64,000 nucleotides of DNA from Sarcophilus harrisii (GCF_902635505.1 NC_045432.1:9049275-9113274); one strand, 5' to 3'; numbered from the stretch's first letter, positions 35,226-47,896 are shown. Program-made: numbers and translations. The notes: a model not told the origin generated them from the sequence alone.

Positions 35226-35729
35226 TGTTGGAGTCCAGCTCCTGTAGTGACTTTTACCAGAGCCAGGAGGAGAGAGTCTTGATTATAGACTCATCAAAGT
35301 TTATTGATCAGAGAGACAAATATATATACTTCAAATGCTCATAGACTTGATACAAAGTACACTCTTTGACGTTCCTATAGTTTTCTATAATAAACAGGAT
35401 CTACTAAAATGTAAATAATTAGGCCCTGGATCTTGGTTAATTAGACAGATGCAAATAGTTGAGATACACATCAGGGTAAAGTTTATCATACCATTGTCTC
35501 AAGTATCTTCCTCTTATACCTTTAGGAGTGGGCTCCTTTACTGTGGGCTCTTTTTCCTGTCCTAAGTTCAAAGGTTTGCCTTTAATCCAAAGAGCAGTGT
35601 TTGCATTTTGCTTCAGTCATTAGATTATTAATTTATTATATTGACAAGCAGTTTCTGCTATTTCAATAAGGGAGTTTTGGTGAACCAAGTTACTGTAAGA
35701 CTTAAAAATCTTACCTTTGGCCCTCTACA
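35226..35729 (-). mobile_element. 3' LTR of the 35-45 kb retrovirus fossil
   Basis: On the minus strand it starts TGTAGAGGGCC and ends GACTCCAACA. An AATAAA about 80 bp from the end precedes TTTGATGAG. The same blocks (GTTCAAAGGTTT, CAATAAGGGAGT, GAACCAAGTTACTGTAAGAC, AAGTTTATTGATCAGAG) recur in the LTR at 44.4-45.3 kb. Confidence 0.65.
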
Positions 35730-38329
35730 ATTCTTCACTTTTTAAATTAAAAATAAAGTCTATGGACTTCAGTTCTCATAGTTGAGAATGATTGCAGAAC
35801 ATTCTTGACAGGACAAGGGGCTAAAGCCAATCAATAGCAAAATAAAACATGCCAGAGGAACATGCAGAAGCATAGAGGTCAGATTATTTACAGGATTTAT
35901 TTTTTTAACCATTCAAATATTTGGTTAGCTACACTATCAGCATCAATTCCATGGACACTGCTTCTTGCCAAGTTTTTTGCTAAAAAGTTAGCTGTAATTG
36001 AGATTCCAAATTGCTCACATGATTCCCTAACCATATTAATGATTGTTCCACTAAATTTAATTCTTGTTTTAACTCATAACCTATATTAATTTGTCCTAAA
36101 AAGCTTATGATATACTTTTTGCTGATTTATCTACGAATTGAGCAGTCTGAATAGTTTTTGTAAGAGCTGTAGCTGAAACAGCCAGTGTTTTAACAGTTGA
36201 TAGATCTGCTAGAATTCCATCAGTGAGGAATCCCACAAATCTCTTCTACTACTATTTTCTAATTTTCCTTTGTATTGTCTCAAACCTGTTCACCTGCTGA
36301 CCTATACCAGTTGTGATTAATGTTATTAGACATTATTACACAGGATGAATGTTTCATAACAACCATAGGTATGAATAGAAGTAAAACATTGGAATAAAAT
36401 ACAATTGTACCATTTTACAACATATCCTTCTAACACATTCATGATTTGGATTCTAGGGCCATTCCTTAAAACAGTATCTGCAGTTAGAAATATCTGCAGT
36501 TATTTTTAAATCTGCTGTACAGTATAGCTCTCAGGGGCTTGAAAACATCATGGAATCCCCTGTCTGAAATGTGAAAATTTGTGCCACAAATACATTATAA
36601 CAGAAGACCCATCCAGAGACTAGATAATCTGGGGATCCATTCACCGATCAATTCCAATTCTCCCCCTTTTAAACAAATGGAGCTCTGGGAGCCAGGGGGA
36701 TGATCTCATCTTCTGAAACTGCTTCCTGCTGAGAATGGGAGTAGATTTGCAGGGTCCCATCTTTTTATGGAGGGGGTGGCAAGTAGGAGCTGACTGAAGT
36801 GTCCAAAGGTGGATTTAATTCCTTGAAGCTGGGCCACGTAGCTGTAACTGACCAAAAGCTAGAATACAAAACAATTCTAACAAATACAGGTTAGGATGAT
36901 CTGAGATAAAAAGACAAGCCCATAAGGACTTCTATAAGAAGTATATTGAGCAGCAATTTTTAGGTAATGAAATATATTTGTATTGCAGGACATCCAGTAT
37001 ATACCAATCTGAAAGAGGTTTCAATTTTAGTTTTAAATGAACAATAAAATAACAGTTCATTCTCATGGACAATCATGTTTATTGTTCTTACATTGTTTTG
37101 GAAACCTATAAAGAATTTATTTCACCAAACATTTATATGTATCTATAATAAATAGATGATTAGGCCAAATACTCATTCATCAAATTATTTAGGATATATT
37201 GACTACATAGTTTCATATTGAAAACAAGATGTTATATACTTGAATTTGTGTCGATCATTTGCTCTTGTCATAGGAATTTGTCATAAAAGGAAAATACGGA
37301 GGTATGATAATACCCCCAAAACCGACCCTTCAGGCCTCAGCCTGAGAGCACACACATGACAAAATACAACTTCCTTAGTTTAGATTGATGTCCAATTCTA
37401 ATCGTTTTACTTTATCAGACTCAGGAATGATCAAGTATGAAACAAAGAAACAGAATTGGGAACCTGAGTCAGAAAGATCTCACTTGGGGCAAAAGCTCCC
37501 AGCTCTTATCCTATTAGAGACTCCTATTTGTTCAGGGTCACATTTCTCTAAGTAGCTTATGAAATTTCTCTCAAGTGATGGGTTACTGACTTAATGATCA
37601 GGCCATCTAATTCAAAACTCAGAAATAATATATCAGTTGCTGTTCCAATAGGTTTCATTTCCCATATCAAATTCTCCTCACTGCAACTTAAGGCTAGATA
37701 AATTCTCTCTTTTACCAAAGTTCACCCAAAGTTTACCAAACTTAAACACATAAAAGATTATTTAACTTGTTTTATATGTTAAACTTATCCTCGTGTAAAG
37801 GACTGATCATTAAATGCACGTACAGAATTTTTGTATATAATTTCCTTATTATATATGTTACTACATCTCTTAAAACAGGCTCTCCTCTCAGGGCTGATGC
37901 CCTTATCTATCCTGAAAGTTTAAGAAAACTGACAAGTTTAGAATTAAAAAGTTGGGCAGGGGACCCAGAGAAGGAGCTGAGCTGTTTGTTACCCAACCCC
38001 CACCCTTCACCTTGTTTTGATGGGCTAGATTTAGCATGATGACAATAGTTCCAAATAACTTTGTTAACAACTTTTTTGATTTTTTCCTGATAATAACCAA
38101 ATAGTTTTGTTGTAATTTTTCTATTAATTTTCTAACAGCAGAGAAACATACCTAATTCCTTGATTTATATTTACAAAATAATTTGAGATAGGATGAACAA
38201 GGCTAAATAGACTTTTCACCTTCTTAATAGTTGCCACATCTATTCTGTCTCCAAACTGCTGAGCTGAGAAGTTCTCAGAGATGATTTTCATTGCCTTAAA
38301 TAATTTTACTTTTTTGTTTAGAGAGAAGG

Positions 38330-38442
38330 CAAAGTAATATATGTGTATATATATACATATATATATATATATATGTAGATACACACCTATACACACACAC
38401 ATACACATATTTTGTTGTTGTTCTTATTGTTGTTGTTGTTGA
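38330..38442. repeat. (TA)n, (CA)n and (GTT)n microsatellites
   Basis: Adjacent runs of TATATATA, ACACACA and GTTGTTGTT. The minus-strand frame at 38124-38408 overlaps them and is spurious. Confidence 0.85.
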
Positions 38443-40588
38443 GCCAAAACAGATTTTTGAGATTTAAATGACTTTAATTCATGAAATTTCCTAAATATCA
38501 ATTAAATGTTCTGGACAAACTGAATATCCATTTTGAATATTTTCCAATTTTACACAAATCATTTTTCCTTGGTGAGCCAGGAAAGCATTAATGTAATTTG
38601 TGTGTGTGTGTCTGGGCCCTGAGAAGTCTGATTCTAGATAGCTTAAAAGCAGGCTGATTTTTTGACAGTTTTTAAGTTAGCTGTGAACTGCTTTTCTGTT
38701 TTCCTAAATTTAGTTCAAATAGATTACAATTTATAAATTCTTATAATGGGCTTTGATTAAAGTTCCTTTAGACCATTTTTATCATCATATCTCAAATAAC
38801 AAATTATATTGCATGATGCATATTTTCTTTTTCTCTCTCTTATCCCTTCTTCAGGTCAGGGAAGGAAAAAAAGAAAGAGAGAGATTCTATATACTATCTT
38901 CCTAGGCCTTATGAGGTCCTAATTGAATTTGCTTAATGTAATTTACACACCCCCAAAATTATATTTCTCAACAGTAGGGTTGCATATTGGTCACATCTAA
39001 AAACCCACAGAGTTATCAAAATATGAAGCAATTTAACATTCATATATCATTTGTTTTTTATTAAGCAACAATCAACATGAGTTGTCTTTACAAATCAGAA
39101 AATTAGTCAGATATAAATTAATTTGCCAGAGATTACATAGCCAGTCCATTCCTGTGATTGAAAGAAAGAATGGAGAAATTACCAAAAAAGAAAAGATGTC
39201 GCGTGTCTTACACACTCCACCACGCTGCCATGCTGGGTGCTGCCAGGGGCACCCCGATTCTTCTCAAGCAATTGCTGGACAGACGCTGATGAAGCTGGGG
39301 AGGCTGGAGACAGGATTCTGAGAATGGTGGAGTTTGGCCCCCACCCCATCTGCATTCCTCCAAACTCGGTTGGGCAGAATTTTTTTTTTGCAAGATTCTG
39401 AGTCTACAGCTATTAAGGCTTTTTCTACAATACTTTAACATATGAAAGAAGCTAGGAAATAATGATAAGGATGACAGTAATCCCATCAGCAATCTCTCCA
39501 GAATCTCACTCCCACCTGGAGTGGGAGATTACTCCAGACAAGATAAGATTCAAAGAAAAGTTAATAAAAAAACAAAAACAAAACAAAAACAAAAGCTGCT
39601 ATTTTCCTAAAGGTTGTTTTTGACTAATTTCCAAATTCCATAATCAATTTTCTCAAAATTTTGAGACTTTACTAGGGCGTTTTGCTCATGAAACTTTTGA
39701 GAATCTGTAAGATATTATTTTAATTTTATTTTCTAATCACTTTTTCTGTGCATTTTTTCAACCTTTGGCCAGAGGTTTTTAATTCATAAAAAAAGATTAG
39801 GCCTTTTTTCAGGAAATTTTTCGGCATACAAACTACAGCACAGAGGGTTTTTCTGGCTGGTTGCCTATGACTCTTTTCAGGTAACAAAATCTAGCTCATA
39901 CACACATATGACATGGACGTTCTGCCCAGAAACAAACATAGACACAAACAAAAATGACATGGAAGAGAATTGTCCCAACTTTGTATAACGCCATAAACTT
40001 GAAAAATAAAAATAATCAGATCCAGTTATTATCACTTTGTGCGCCAGCATCAACTATTCTTTTACACACTCACACACAAAAAACATTACTATGAAGAAAT
40101 CTTTTAACCAGCAGAATCTTCAGGACTTGGGCTGTTTCAAAAAACAGAAAATTTGCTATCTGAAAAATATTAAGAAGATCTTAAGTAGTATACAGTGTAG
40201 TAATAATTGCATATAACTCCTTCTGTGTATTTTCAATCGAGGTATTTAAAAAACATGTTTAGTAATAATGTTCAAAGACAAGGGTAGGGAGAGATCTTGG
40301 ATGAAGTTTTCATTGCTATTTTTATGCTAAGGAGGGTTTTTACGGAAAAAGAGATAAGGGTCTTTTTAGATAAACAAAAAAGTTTTGGTATTGCTGGGTC
40401 ATCTTAAGTTTAGCGGGTTTTTTTTAAACTCATTTTTTTCAGGGGATTTAAGGTATTACATTTAAGGATTTACAATCCAGATAGATGGAATACACATACA
40501 AAAAGGCTAACTTTTGTTAGTCAGTTATAGAATATTCATCGATGCCTAGTCACGAATTGTAATTAGTAGCTAAAAAAATATTATCAGT

Positions 40589-41232
40589 TGGACCTTAGTA
40601 CCCATTCAATAGAACTTGCCAATCATTAAAGCTCTTTGAATCAATATCACCACCATCTGAGGGCAAACAGAAAAGCCCTTCTGAGACTGATCAGCCAAAT
40701 ATACTCATGTCCAAGTAACTATCCAAGGAACAAGAATTTATTGCTCCTCCCACTGCTTGCAACTGTCCCAGCTTACTTGCTAAGATTTCTTTTAGAATTT
40801 GGATTAGGAGATCTTTGTAAAATTTGAAATAATTTTGTCAATTCATGTGTTCCCAATTTCAAATAGTTTTGTAATGTCCGGGCTAGCTTTCTGGAGGTCC
40901 TCTGGAAGGGCTTTGGTCTCAGCAGGATAGACACCACGAGAATAGACAAGAAGAGTCCAAAGTCTTCATTGTCTCTTACACAGTCTGTGTCTGTCATAGT
41001 CTGACCCACTCTCAGTCTGACCCAGTCTCATCCAGTTGCCATCTGAGTCTGATTCTGTCCTGAGTTTAAATACCCTATTACAATTACATCATTACCGCAT
41101 AATGAGTATAAGCCAATCTAGAGTGATTATATCATACTAGCTATATGTGAAGTAGAGAACCATTATCTCATCAATTCCACTGAGTTAACACCTGGTTTCA
41201 AGCATAGTTCTCCAGAGTTCCAGCCCTCTACA
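40589..41232 (-). mobile_element. Solo LTR fossil of a second family, with 4-bp duplication
   Basis: On the minus strand it starts TGTAGAGGGCTGGAAC and ends AAGGTCCA. It has a TATA-like GTATTTAAAC near 41070 and an AATAAA near 40737. CAGT flanks both sides (40585-40588 and 41233-41236), fitting a 4-bp target duplication. The 78-residue frame at 40773-41009 lies within it. Confidence 0.65.
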
Positions 41233-41282
41233 CAGTTTTATTTAATTAATAGCTCTCACTAATTCCTGATAATCATTTAGAA

Positions 41283-41484
41283 CAGTGGTTCTCAAACTTT
41301 TGTTTTTAGTATCTTTATCCTATTAAAAATTATTGAGGATCTCTCCAAAGCATTTTTGTTTATCTGGGTTATATTTATAGACATTTACCATATTGGAAAT
41401 AAAAACTATTTTTGAATTTGTAGAGCCTCTAAAAGGGTTTCAGAGATCCCTAAGATTCTCTAGCCCATACTTTGAGAACCACTG
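41283..41484. mobile_element. hAT-type MITE with perfect 8-bp target duplication
   Basis: The 202-bp element starts CAGTGGTTCTCAAACTT and ends TTTGAGAACCACTG, giving inverted termini typical of hAT/Charlie non-autonomous elements. ATTTAGAA flanks both sides (41275-41282 and 41485-41492). Confidence 0.9.
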
Positions 41485-42171
41485 ATTTAGAATAACCAAA
41501 TTATCCCCTCCAATTTCCATTTTAGAATTGGCCTAAAATCAGTGATAGATTGCATCGAGAATACCTCCTTTCCTGTGTTCCCAAACATCTTCACCATTCT
41601 GAATTTTTTATTTTTTATATATATATTTTTAAAATGTTATCTTCATGCTGTTCCTATTTTTTGTAAGGTATTAATAATAGTGTATTATTTTTCTTCCCCT
41701 ATGAATTTAAGAAAAGTTATCATGGTGAGAAGTGGTATAGAAAAGAATACATATTTTCTTAAAAAATCAAAATGACCTTAAACCTTGGCAATGTTTGTAA
41801 ACTGCACCTTAAAGTAAGACCTAGCATATCAGAAGGAAGTGGACTTGAGTGGGTATCTAGTGGGAAGAAAATATGTTCCATGTTTATAATTAATGTATCT
41901 ATGAGAATTTGAAAATAAATTTAAATGTTAAGTTTTTCTGATTTTCAAGCAGTCCCTTGAAAGGTGGAAGTAAGATATTTTGATTTTCCCATAGCTAATT
42001 CCCCCTTAAATTAGCATTAGCATTTCTTAAAGGCAGGTTGTTTCAATGGAGTTTTAAATTGTATCCCTTTGCTGATAAAAAAAAAAAAAAACAAACTGAC
42101 TAGCATCTTTACTTTAAGTTGCATTATTTAGATCAGGAGCTAGAAAGACTATTAGTATTTCAAAAGTAATA

Positions 42172-43663
42172 GCCCTATTGATCCATACTTAACACCATAC
42201 ACCAAGATAAGGTCAAAATGGGTTCATGACCTAGGCATAAAGAATGAAATTAATAAATTAGAGGAACACAGGATAGTTTACCTCTCAGACCTGTGGAAGG
42301 GGAAGGACTTTATGACCAAAGCAGAACTAGAGATCATTACTGATCACAAAACAGAAAATTTTGATTATACCAAACTGAAAAGTTTTTGTACAAAACTAAT
42401 GCAGACAAGATTAGAAGGGAAGCAATAAACTGGGCAAACATTTTTACAGTCAAAGGTTCTGATCAAGGCCTCATTTCCAAAATATATAGAGAAGTAACTC
42501 TAATTTATAAAAAATCCAGCCATTCTCCAATTGAAAAATAGTCAAAGGATATGAACATATAATTTTCAGATGAAGAAATTGAAACTATTTCTAGTCATAT
42601 GAAAAGATGCTCCAAGTCATTATTAATCAGAGAAATGCAAATTAAAACAACTCTAAGATACCACTACACACCTGTCAGATTGGCTAAGATGACAGGAAAA
42701 AATAATGATGATTGTTGGAGGGGATGCGGGAAAACTGGGACATTGATGCATTGTTGGTGGAGTTGTGAACGAATCTAACCATTCTGGAGAGTAGTTTGGA
42801 ACTATGCTCAAAAAGTTATCAAACTGTGCATACCCTTTGATCCAGCAGTGTTACTACTGGGATTATATCCCAAAGAGATCATAAAGAAGGGAAAGGGACC
42901 TGTATGTGCACGAATGTTTGTGGCAGCCCTTTTTGTAGTGGCTAAAAACTGGAAACTGAATGGATGCCCATCAGTTGGAGAATGGCTGAATAAATTGTGG
43001 TATATGAATATTATGGAATATTACTGTTCTGTAAGAAATGACCAGCAGGATGATTTCAGAAAGGCCTGGAGAGACTGACACGAACTGATGCTGAGTGAAA
43101 TGAGCAGGACCAGGAGATCATTCTATACTTCAACAGCAATACTATATGATGACCAGTTCTGACAGACCTGGCCATCCTCAGCAAGGAGATCAACCAAATC
43201 AGTTCCAATGGAGCAGTAATGAACTGAACCAGCTACGCCCAGAGAAAGAACTCTGGGAGATGAGTAAAAACCATGACATTGAATTCCCAATCCCTCTATT
43301 TATGCCCACCTGCATTTTTTATTTCCTTCACAAGCTAATTGTATAATATTTCAGAGTCTGATTCTTTTTGGATAGCAAAATAATGGTTTGGTCATGTATA
43401 CTTATTGTGTATCTAATTTATATTTTAATATATTTAACATCTCCTGGTCATCCTGCCATCTGGGGGAGGGGGTGGGGGGAGTAAGAGGTGAAAAATTGGA
43501 ACAAGAAGTTTGGTAATTGTTCATGCTGTAAAGTTACCCATGCATATAACCTGTAAATAAAAGGCTCTTAAATAAAAAAATAAAGTAAAATAAAATAAAA
43601 ATAAAAATAAAATAAATAAATAAAATCTGAATAAAAGATCAGGTGTTAACCTGAAAAAAAAAA
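42172..43663 (+). mobile_element. 5'-truncated L1 with a short 3' transduction
   Basis: The + strand ORF2 C-terminal half, with multiple stops and frameshifts (KIRSKWVHDL, LKSFCTK, then 3'-region text GATGATTTCAGAAAGGCC), is followed by the L1 3' UTR and AATAAA near 43556. After an A-rich run comes a unique 28-nt piece (43626-43653) with its own AATAAA (43630-43635), a second poly(A), then the duplication AAAGTAATA (42163-42171 and 43664-43672). It lies inside the retrovirus fossil. Confidence 0.85.
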
Positions 43664-44366
43664 AAAGTAATAACCTTTTCTCTTTCTTTTAGCTCCCTTA
43701 AAGTGTTTACTGAAGTAGTTCCCTGGGTATGAGAATCTGACTTTTCTTCTGGTCTGTGTCTATAAGAAGAAGAAGCCTGATGGAGGGGAGAAGGTATTAC
43801 TTCTTCCCGTCTTCCAGCATTTAGATTCCACAGTCTCTGTCCTCCTGTCTTCCCCTAAGGTACTGATAAAAGAATTTAGTTTAAGGACTTCAGGGAACTG
43901 TGTCTGAGGGTTGGAGAAATACACCAAAATAGAGAATACAGGAATTGGAAGATGTCCCAGTCCTTTTCTTTGTAATTAATTAATATTTTTAGATACTATT
44001 CTCAATCCATGCTGATTGATTTTGCCTTATTCCAAATTTAGTCTGTATACTGTATTGATAACAGGTGGACAATAACTAATCTTATAAATTTTATTTTATT
44101 ATGTATATTCTCATATGAGATCTGATATCTTATATTCTATATTTATTTGATATTTGATATCTTTTCCCTGTCACCCTGGTGATAAGGTATTTCTAATGCC
44201 AAATTATTTCCACTGATAAAGTGCCTGTTGGTGATCACCTTTTCCCCCCACTTTATCCTCGTTTTTTGTTATTTAATTCCCCAGTCATATGAATTGTTCA
44301 TATGTGTCTAAGTGGGTACCCTTCCACAGAAGCTCTGTCCATGTTCCATCCCTGGTTCAGAGCCAC

Positions 44367-45325
44367 TGCTGGAGTCTAGTTCCTATAGTGAGATGAAAGA
44401 TGTGACAACACACTGGGGCCAGGTGAAATCCTGTTTATGGACTCTTCCAAGTTTATTGATCAGAGGGACAAATACATATACCTAAAATGCTCATCGGTTT
44501 GATACAAAGTACACTCTTTTAAAATTTTATAGTCTAACAAAGTTCTGCTATGATTTAAAGTAAAAAAGTTTTTTGTGAAATAGTGGATTTTTATTCCAAA
44601 AGGTGAGGTTTTTCTGTTTGTGAAATACTAGATTGTTATAGTCTTTGGCTATTTTGTCCTTTGAACCTAACCTATTCCACTGATCAACTAATCTATTTCT
44701 TAGCCACTACCAAATGGTTTTGGTAACTGCTGCTCTATAATATAATTTTACATCTGGTACAGCTAAGCCACCTTCATTTGATTTGTATTTTAATTAGTTC
44801 CCTTGAAAGTCTTGACCTTTTGTTCTTTCAGATGAATTTTGTTGTATTTTTTTCCTAGGTCAGTAAACTAGTTCCTTGGGAGTCTGATTGGTATAGCGCT
44901 AAATAAATAGATTAGTTTAGGGAGTCTTGTCATCTTTATTATATTTTCTCCACCTATCCACAAGCACTTGATATTTTTCCAATAGCTTAGATCTGGCTTT
45001 GTATGGGAAGTGTTTTGTACTTTTGCTTATATAGTTTCTGACTTATCCTTGGCAGATAAATTAAGTAAATTTAAAATTAAATATTTTATGTTACCAACAG
45101 TCATTTTCAATGGAATTTCTCTTTGTATCTCTTACATTCTCTTTGCACCTTCAGTCTCCTTGTGGACATTCCTGTTCTAAGTTCAAAGGTTTAGTTTTTA
45201 ATCTAAGGAGGAGCGTTTGCATTTTGTTTCAATCATTACATCATTAATTTATCATAATGACAAGCAATCTCTGCTATTTCAATAAGGGAGTCTTGGTGAA
45301 CCAAGTTACTGTAAGACTCAAAACC
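44367..45325 (-). mobile_element. 5' LTR of the retrovirus fossil, with an L1 segment inside
   Basis: It shares the LTR blocks named for the 35.2-35.7 kb LTR, in the same order and orientation, but is enlarged by an L1 ORF2 segment at about 44575-45135. Its outer edge near 45325 is approximate. Confidence 0.6.
44575..45135 (-). mobile_element. Internal L1 ORF2 segment inside an LTR
   Basis: Text parallel to 25895-26455 of the 4-kb L1 (for example TTCCACTGATCAACTA and TTGGTATAGCGCTAAATAAA). It has neither an L1 3' end nor poly(A), so it is missing both ends of a normal insertion. Confidence 0.8.
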
Positions 45326-45709
45326 TGGACATCAAAACTTGCAGCTATTTTGTTTTTTCCTTAACGGGACTTTAGTAACATATCAACAAACGAGGGAACT
45401 AAAAGAGTGGAAGATCATAGATTTAGCCCGGAGAAACTGCCTGACTTGTTAGTTTGGGACTAGAATTGTAATTCCTTATCCTTTCATTGCTGTCCTGGTG
45501 AGTTTTGCTCCGTTGTAATGAGCAGAGGAGAACAGAAGAGATTCTTTGTGAGTTTTCAAGCAGCTTCGGCCAATACAGTCTGTACTTTAGAAGAATAGAA
45601 TCCTAATAATAATCATTTAGATCCTAAATGTCATCTACCATGGGCAGGTGTGAAGAGGAGAGAAGCAGCCCAAGGCACTGAGCTGTCCTGTCTGACACCC
45701 TACTGTCTG

Positions 45710-45865
45710 TGGGATTTTCTTGGCAAAGATACTAGTTATTTGCCATTTTCCTCCCCGATGGATTAAGGCAAACAGATTAAGTGACTTCTCCACGGTCACA
45801 GTTACACATCTAATGTTTGAGACTGAATTTGAACTCGGGTCTCCCCGATTCTCAGTTCAGTATTC
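45710..45865 (-). repeat. CORE-SINE fragment
   Basis: GGGATTTTCTTGGCAAAGATACTAG..GCAAACAGATTAAGTGACTTCTCC..TTTGAACTCGGGTC is a reverse-oriented SINE lacking its head. Confidence 0.75.
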
Positions 45866-46199
45866 ACGTGGGTCGGGTCACTGAAGGAGCCCTGAGGTAG
45901 GGCAGAAACTTGGCAACTTTCCACCTCTCTCCATCCAAGCCGGGGGAAGGGTTAGTGCCCTGTTCAGGTTAAAGGTTGAGGTCACTAGTGAGAGTTGAAT
46001 GGGACCTAATCACTTCCTCTCTGACCCGTCGACTCCACCGCCCCCTAGCAGGGTGGGAAGTTGTCGAGAGGCTGTGAGGAGACTGTGAGGAGACTGTGAG
46101 GAGACCACGAAGGTAGCCGTTTTCTAAGTGGGACAGAGAAGCCCCTTGCTGGCTTTCTCGGGGTGTGTGGCTTGGGGGGCTTTTTAATTGTGTTTTTAA

Positions 46200-47260
46200 A
46201 GGTTGTCCGACTTTGGATCACACGGACCGCGGCTGCCCCCGCCGCCCAATTCTGCTTTTCTTGTCATCCACAAGTTTAGGAGAGGCAGGGAGGGGGTTGG
46301 GCTCGGCTTGAGGTGGGGGGGGGGCGGGAGGAGGCGAGGGGCAGCCAACTGTCCCGGGCGGGGCTGTCTTTGAAGTTGGGAAGGAGCCCGATCAGGTTGG
46401 GGGTGGGGGCTGCCGACCCCAAGCTGAGCTCCGGAGTTGATGGGATTTTATTGGGTACACGGAGGAATGGACGGGTGGAAGGAGGCGGAGGCGTCGGGCA
46501 CCTGTCACGATCCCCCTGCTCCTTTAGATGTCCCGCTCAGGGAATCGCAGCAGTAAAATAAGCCAGCAGGCGGCCAGGCCACCGGGAAGGAGGGGGAGAG
46601 GGCGAGGGGGCAGCTAAAATTAGCCCCGGAGGGCGCGGGGGGGAGGGGTGGGCTCGGAAGCAGACAGGCGGCCCGACGGTGAGTGGGACCCGGGGGAGGG
46701 CGGGCGAGGGGTTACTGCCTCACAAAGGTGGGCGCCGACGTCACTGACCGTTACACTGCACTGTTTCCACAGTGGGGTCGGCCTCGCCGGGACTCTACTC
46801 TCCTTGGCTTGCGGCTCCGTGAGTACTCTTGGGACCCGGGAGAGGTTCTCGGAGAGAGTAGCCGTGGGGTACCCGACCTCCACGCGAGTCTCGAGCCGGG
46901 GACCGTTAGAAGCTGCCCGACGGCCGTCCCGAGAGCCCCAGACCCGCGCCAACGGTGGACAAACGGGACCTTTCAGACCCTCCGGGACTTGGCGGTCCAG
47001 CTCCGAGGCCGGAAGGGGGTGGAGCGGGGGGGTGCCTCGGGATCCGGGAGGGGGGGGGACGCCCCAAAAGATCCGTGGCTTTTATCGAAAAGTTTGGGAC
47101 TCGATCACAGGGGAATTCCGGGAAGGAAAGCGTCAGAATGGTTTCCCCAGAGAGAACTCGGGGGCGGGAGAGTGCTGTGGACCGGACCGGGAGGCTTTTA
47201 TAGGGTGGCGGGCTGACAGAAAGCTCGGAGGTCGTTGGATCCAACTCCCTTGTCTTACAG
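46200..47260 (+). promoter_or_regulatory. ASB12: CpG island, candidate ASB12 promoter and non-coding first exon(s)
   Basis: This roughly 1 kb is sharply GC- and CpG-rich in an otherwise AT-rich repeat landscape. Two + strand donor-like sites are visible: GTGAGTGG at 46679, and GTGAGTAC at 46819 closing a possible 46-nt exon (46773-46818) with an acceptor ending in TTTCCACAG. Either could splice to the ASB12 acceptor at 48954. Long open frames here (for example 46648-47358) are expected by chance in GC-rich DNA and resemble no protein I know. An unrelated or bidirectional promoter is possible. Confidence 0.5.
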
Positions 47261-47365
47261 CGAGGGAAACTGAGGCCCGGGGAAGAAGAGGAACTGGAGC
47301 AAGTTCCCATAGGCAGGGAGTGGTAGAACCGAGGCTTCTTTCTTTCCTGCCAGGCTAAGTACTAT
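47215..47365 (-). repeat. MIR fragment
   Basis: GTCTTACAGCGAGGGAAACTGAGGCCCGGGGAAGAAGAGG is a reverse-oriented MIR core at the edge of the CpG island. Confidence 0.7.
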
Positions 47366-47896
47366 CTTGACTACGTCCTGAGACATGACCACACTGAAAG
47401 GCTTGTGACCTAGCTGTAGCTTTTACTCTTTGCCTTATCCTGAGACCTCAGAGGGAGCTAGTGAAAGCTCCTTTTCATCTGACCATCTCCCTCTTCTGCC
47501 AGCTGAGGTTCATGTGCTGAAGATTCCCCCCTTCCCCAGGTACTCCCCGGCGGGAAGTCACACCTCCAGGGAAATTTGGGGAGGGGTTGGGGAGAGTGGC
47601 TAGTGATGACCCTGGGAGATAAGTGGAAGGCAAGAACTTGGAGCCAGACCGGGCTGCACACCTCCCAAGGTGAGCTTGAGCAAATGATATGCTCTCCCTT
47701 GAATGGATTTATGCCACTTGTGAAATAAGGGAGCCGACCCCCGATGAAGTCCTGGATAACCAGGTGGGGTTGGCAGAGAAAGCCGGAAGTAACTGAAAGG
47801 TTATTCCCTGATGCTAGCAGGGAAGGGTGCTGACAGGGATCAGGTTAGCCTTACATCCCCCCCGTGGAGATCTTGGGTACACCACCCCCATCTTAC

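Larger units (their letters stand above)
35226..45325 (-). mobile_element. Remains of a class II-like endogenous retrovirus (broken)
   Basis: Two related LTRs in the same orientation (35226-35729 as 3' LTR, 44367-45325 as 5' LTR) bound about 8.6 kb. Next to the 5' LTR at 44348-44365 is a primer-binding-site-like stretch resembling the tRNA-Lys type. Next to the 3' LTR, about 35800-36250 on the minus strand, lies text resembling an envelope transmembrane region. No gag or pol is recognisable, and the element is heavily decayed and broken. Within its span are a solo LTR of another family, a hAT MITE and two L1 segments. The LTRs differ substantially, so it is old. Confidence 0.55.

Noticed and set aside
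1-46000. MTMR8 exons expected upstream of ASB12 by human synteny
   Set aside because: No phosphatase, PH-GRAM or C-terminal MTMR8 text was seen in any frame. MTMR8 is presumably beyond the left edge or lost here.
46648-47358. 236-codon + strand frame in the first CpG island
   Set aside because: Its composition is that of a CpG island, it crosses apparent splice signals and ends in a MIR. It resembles no protein.
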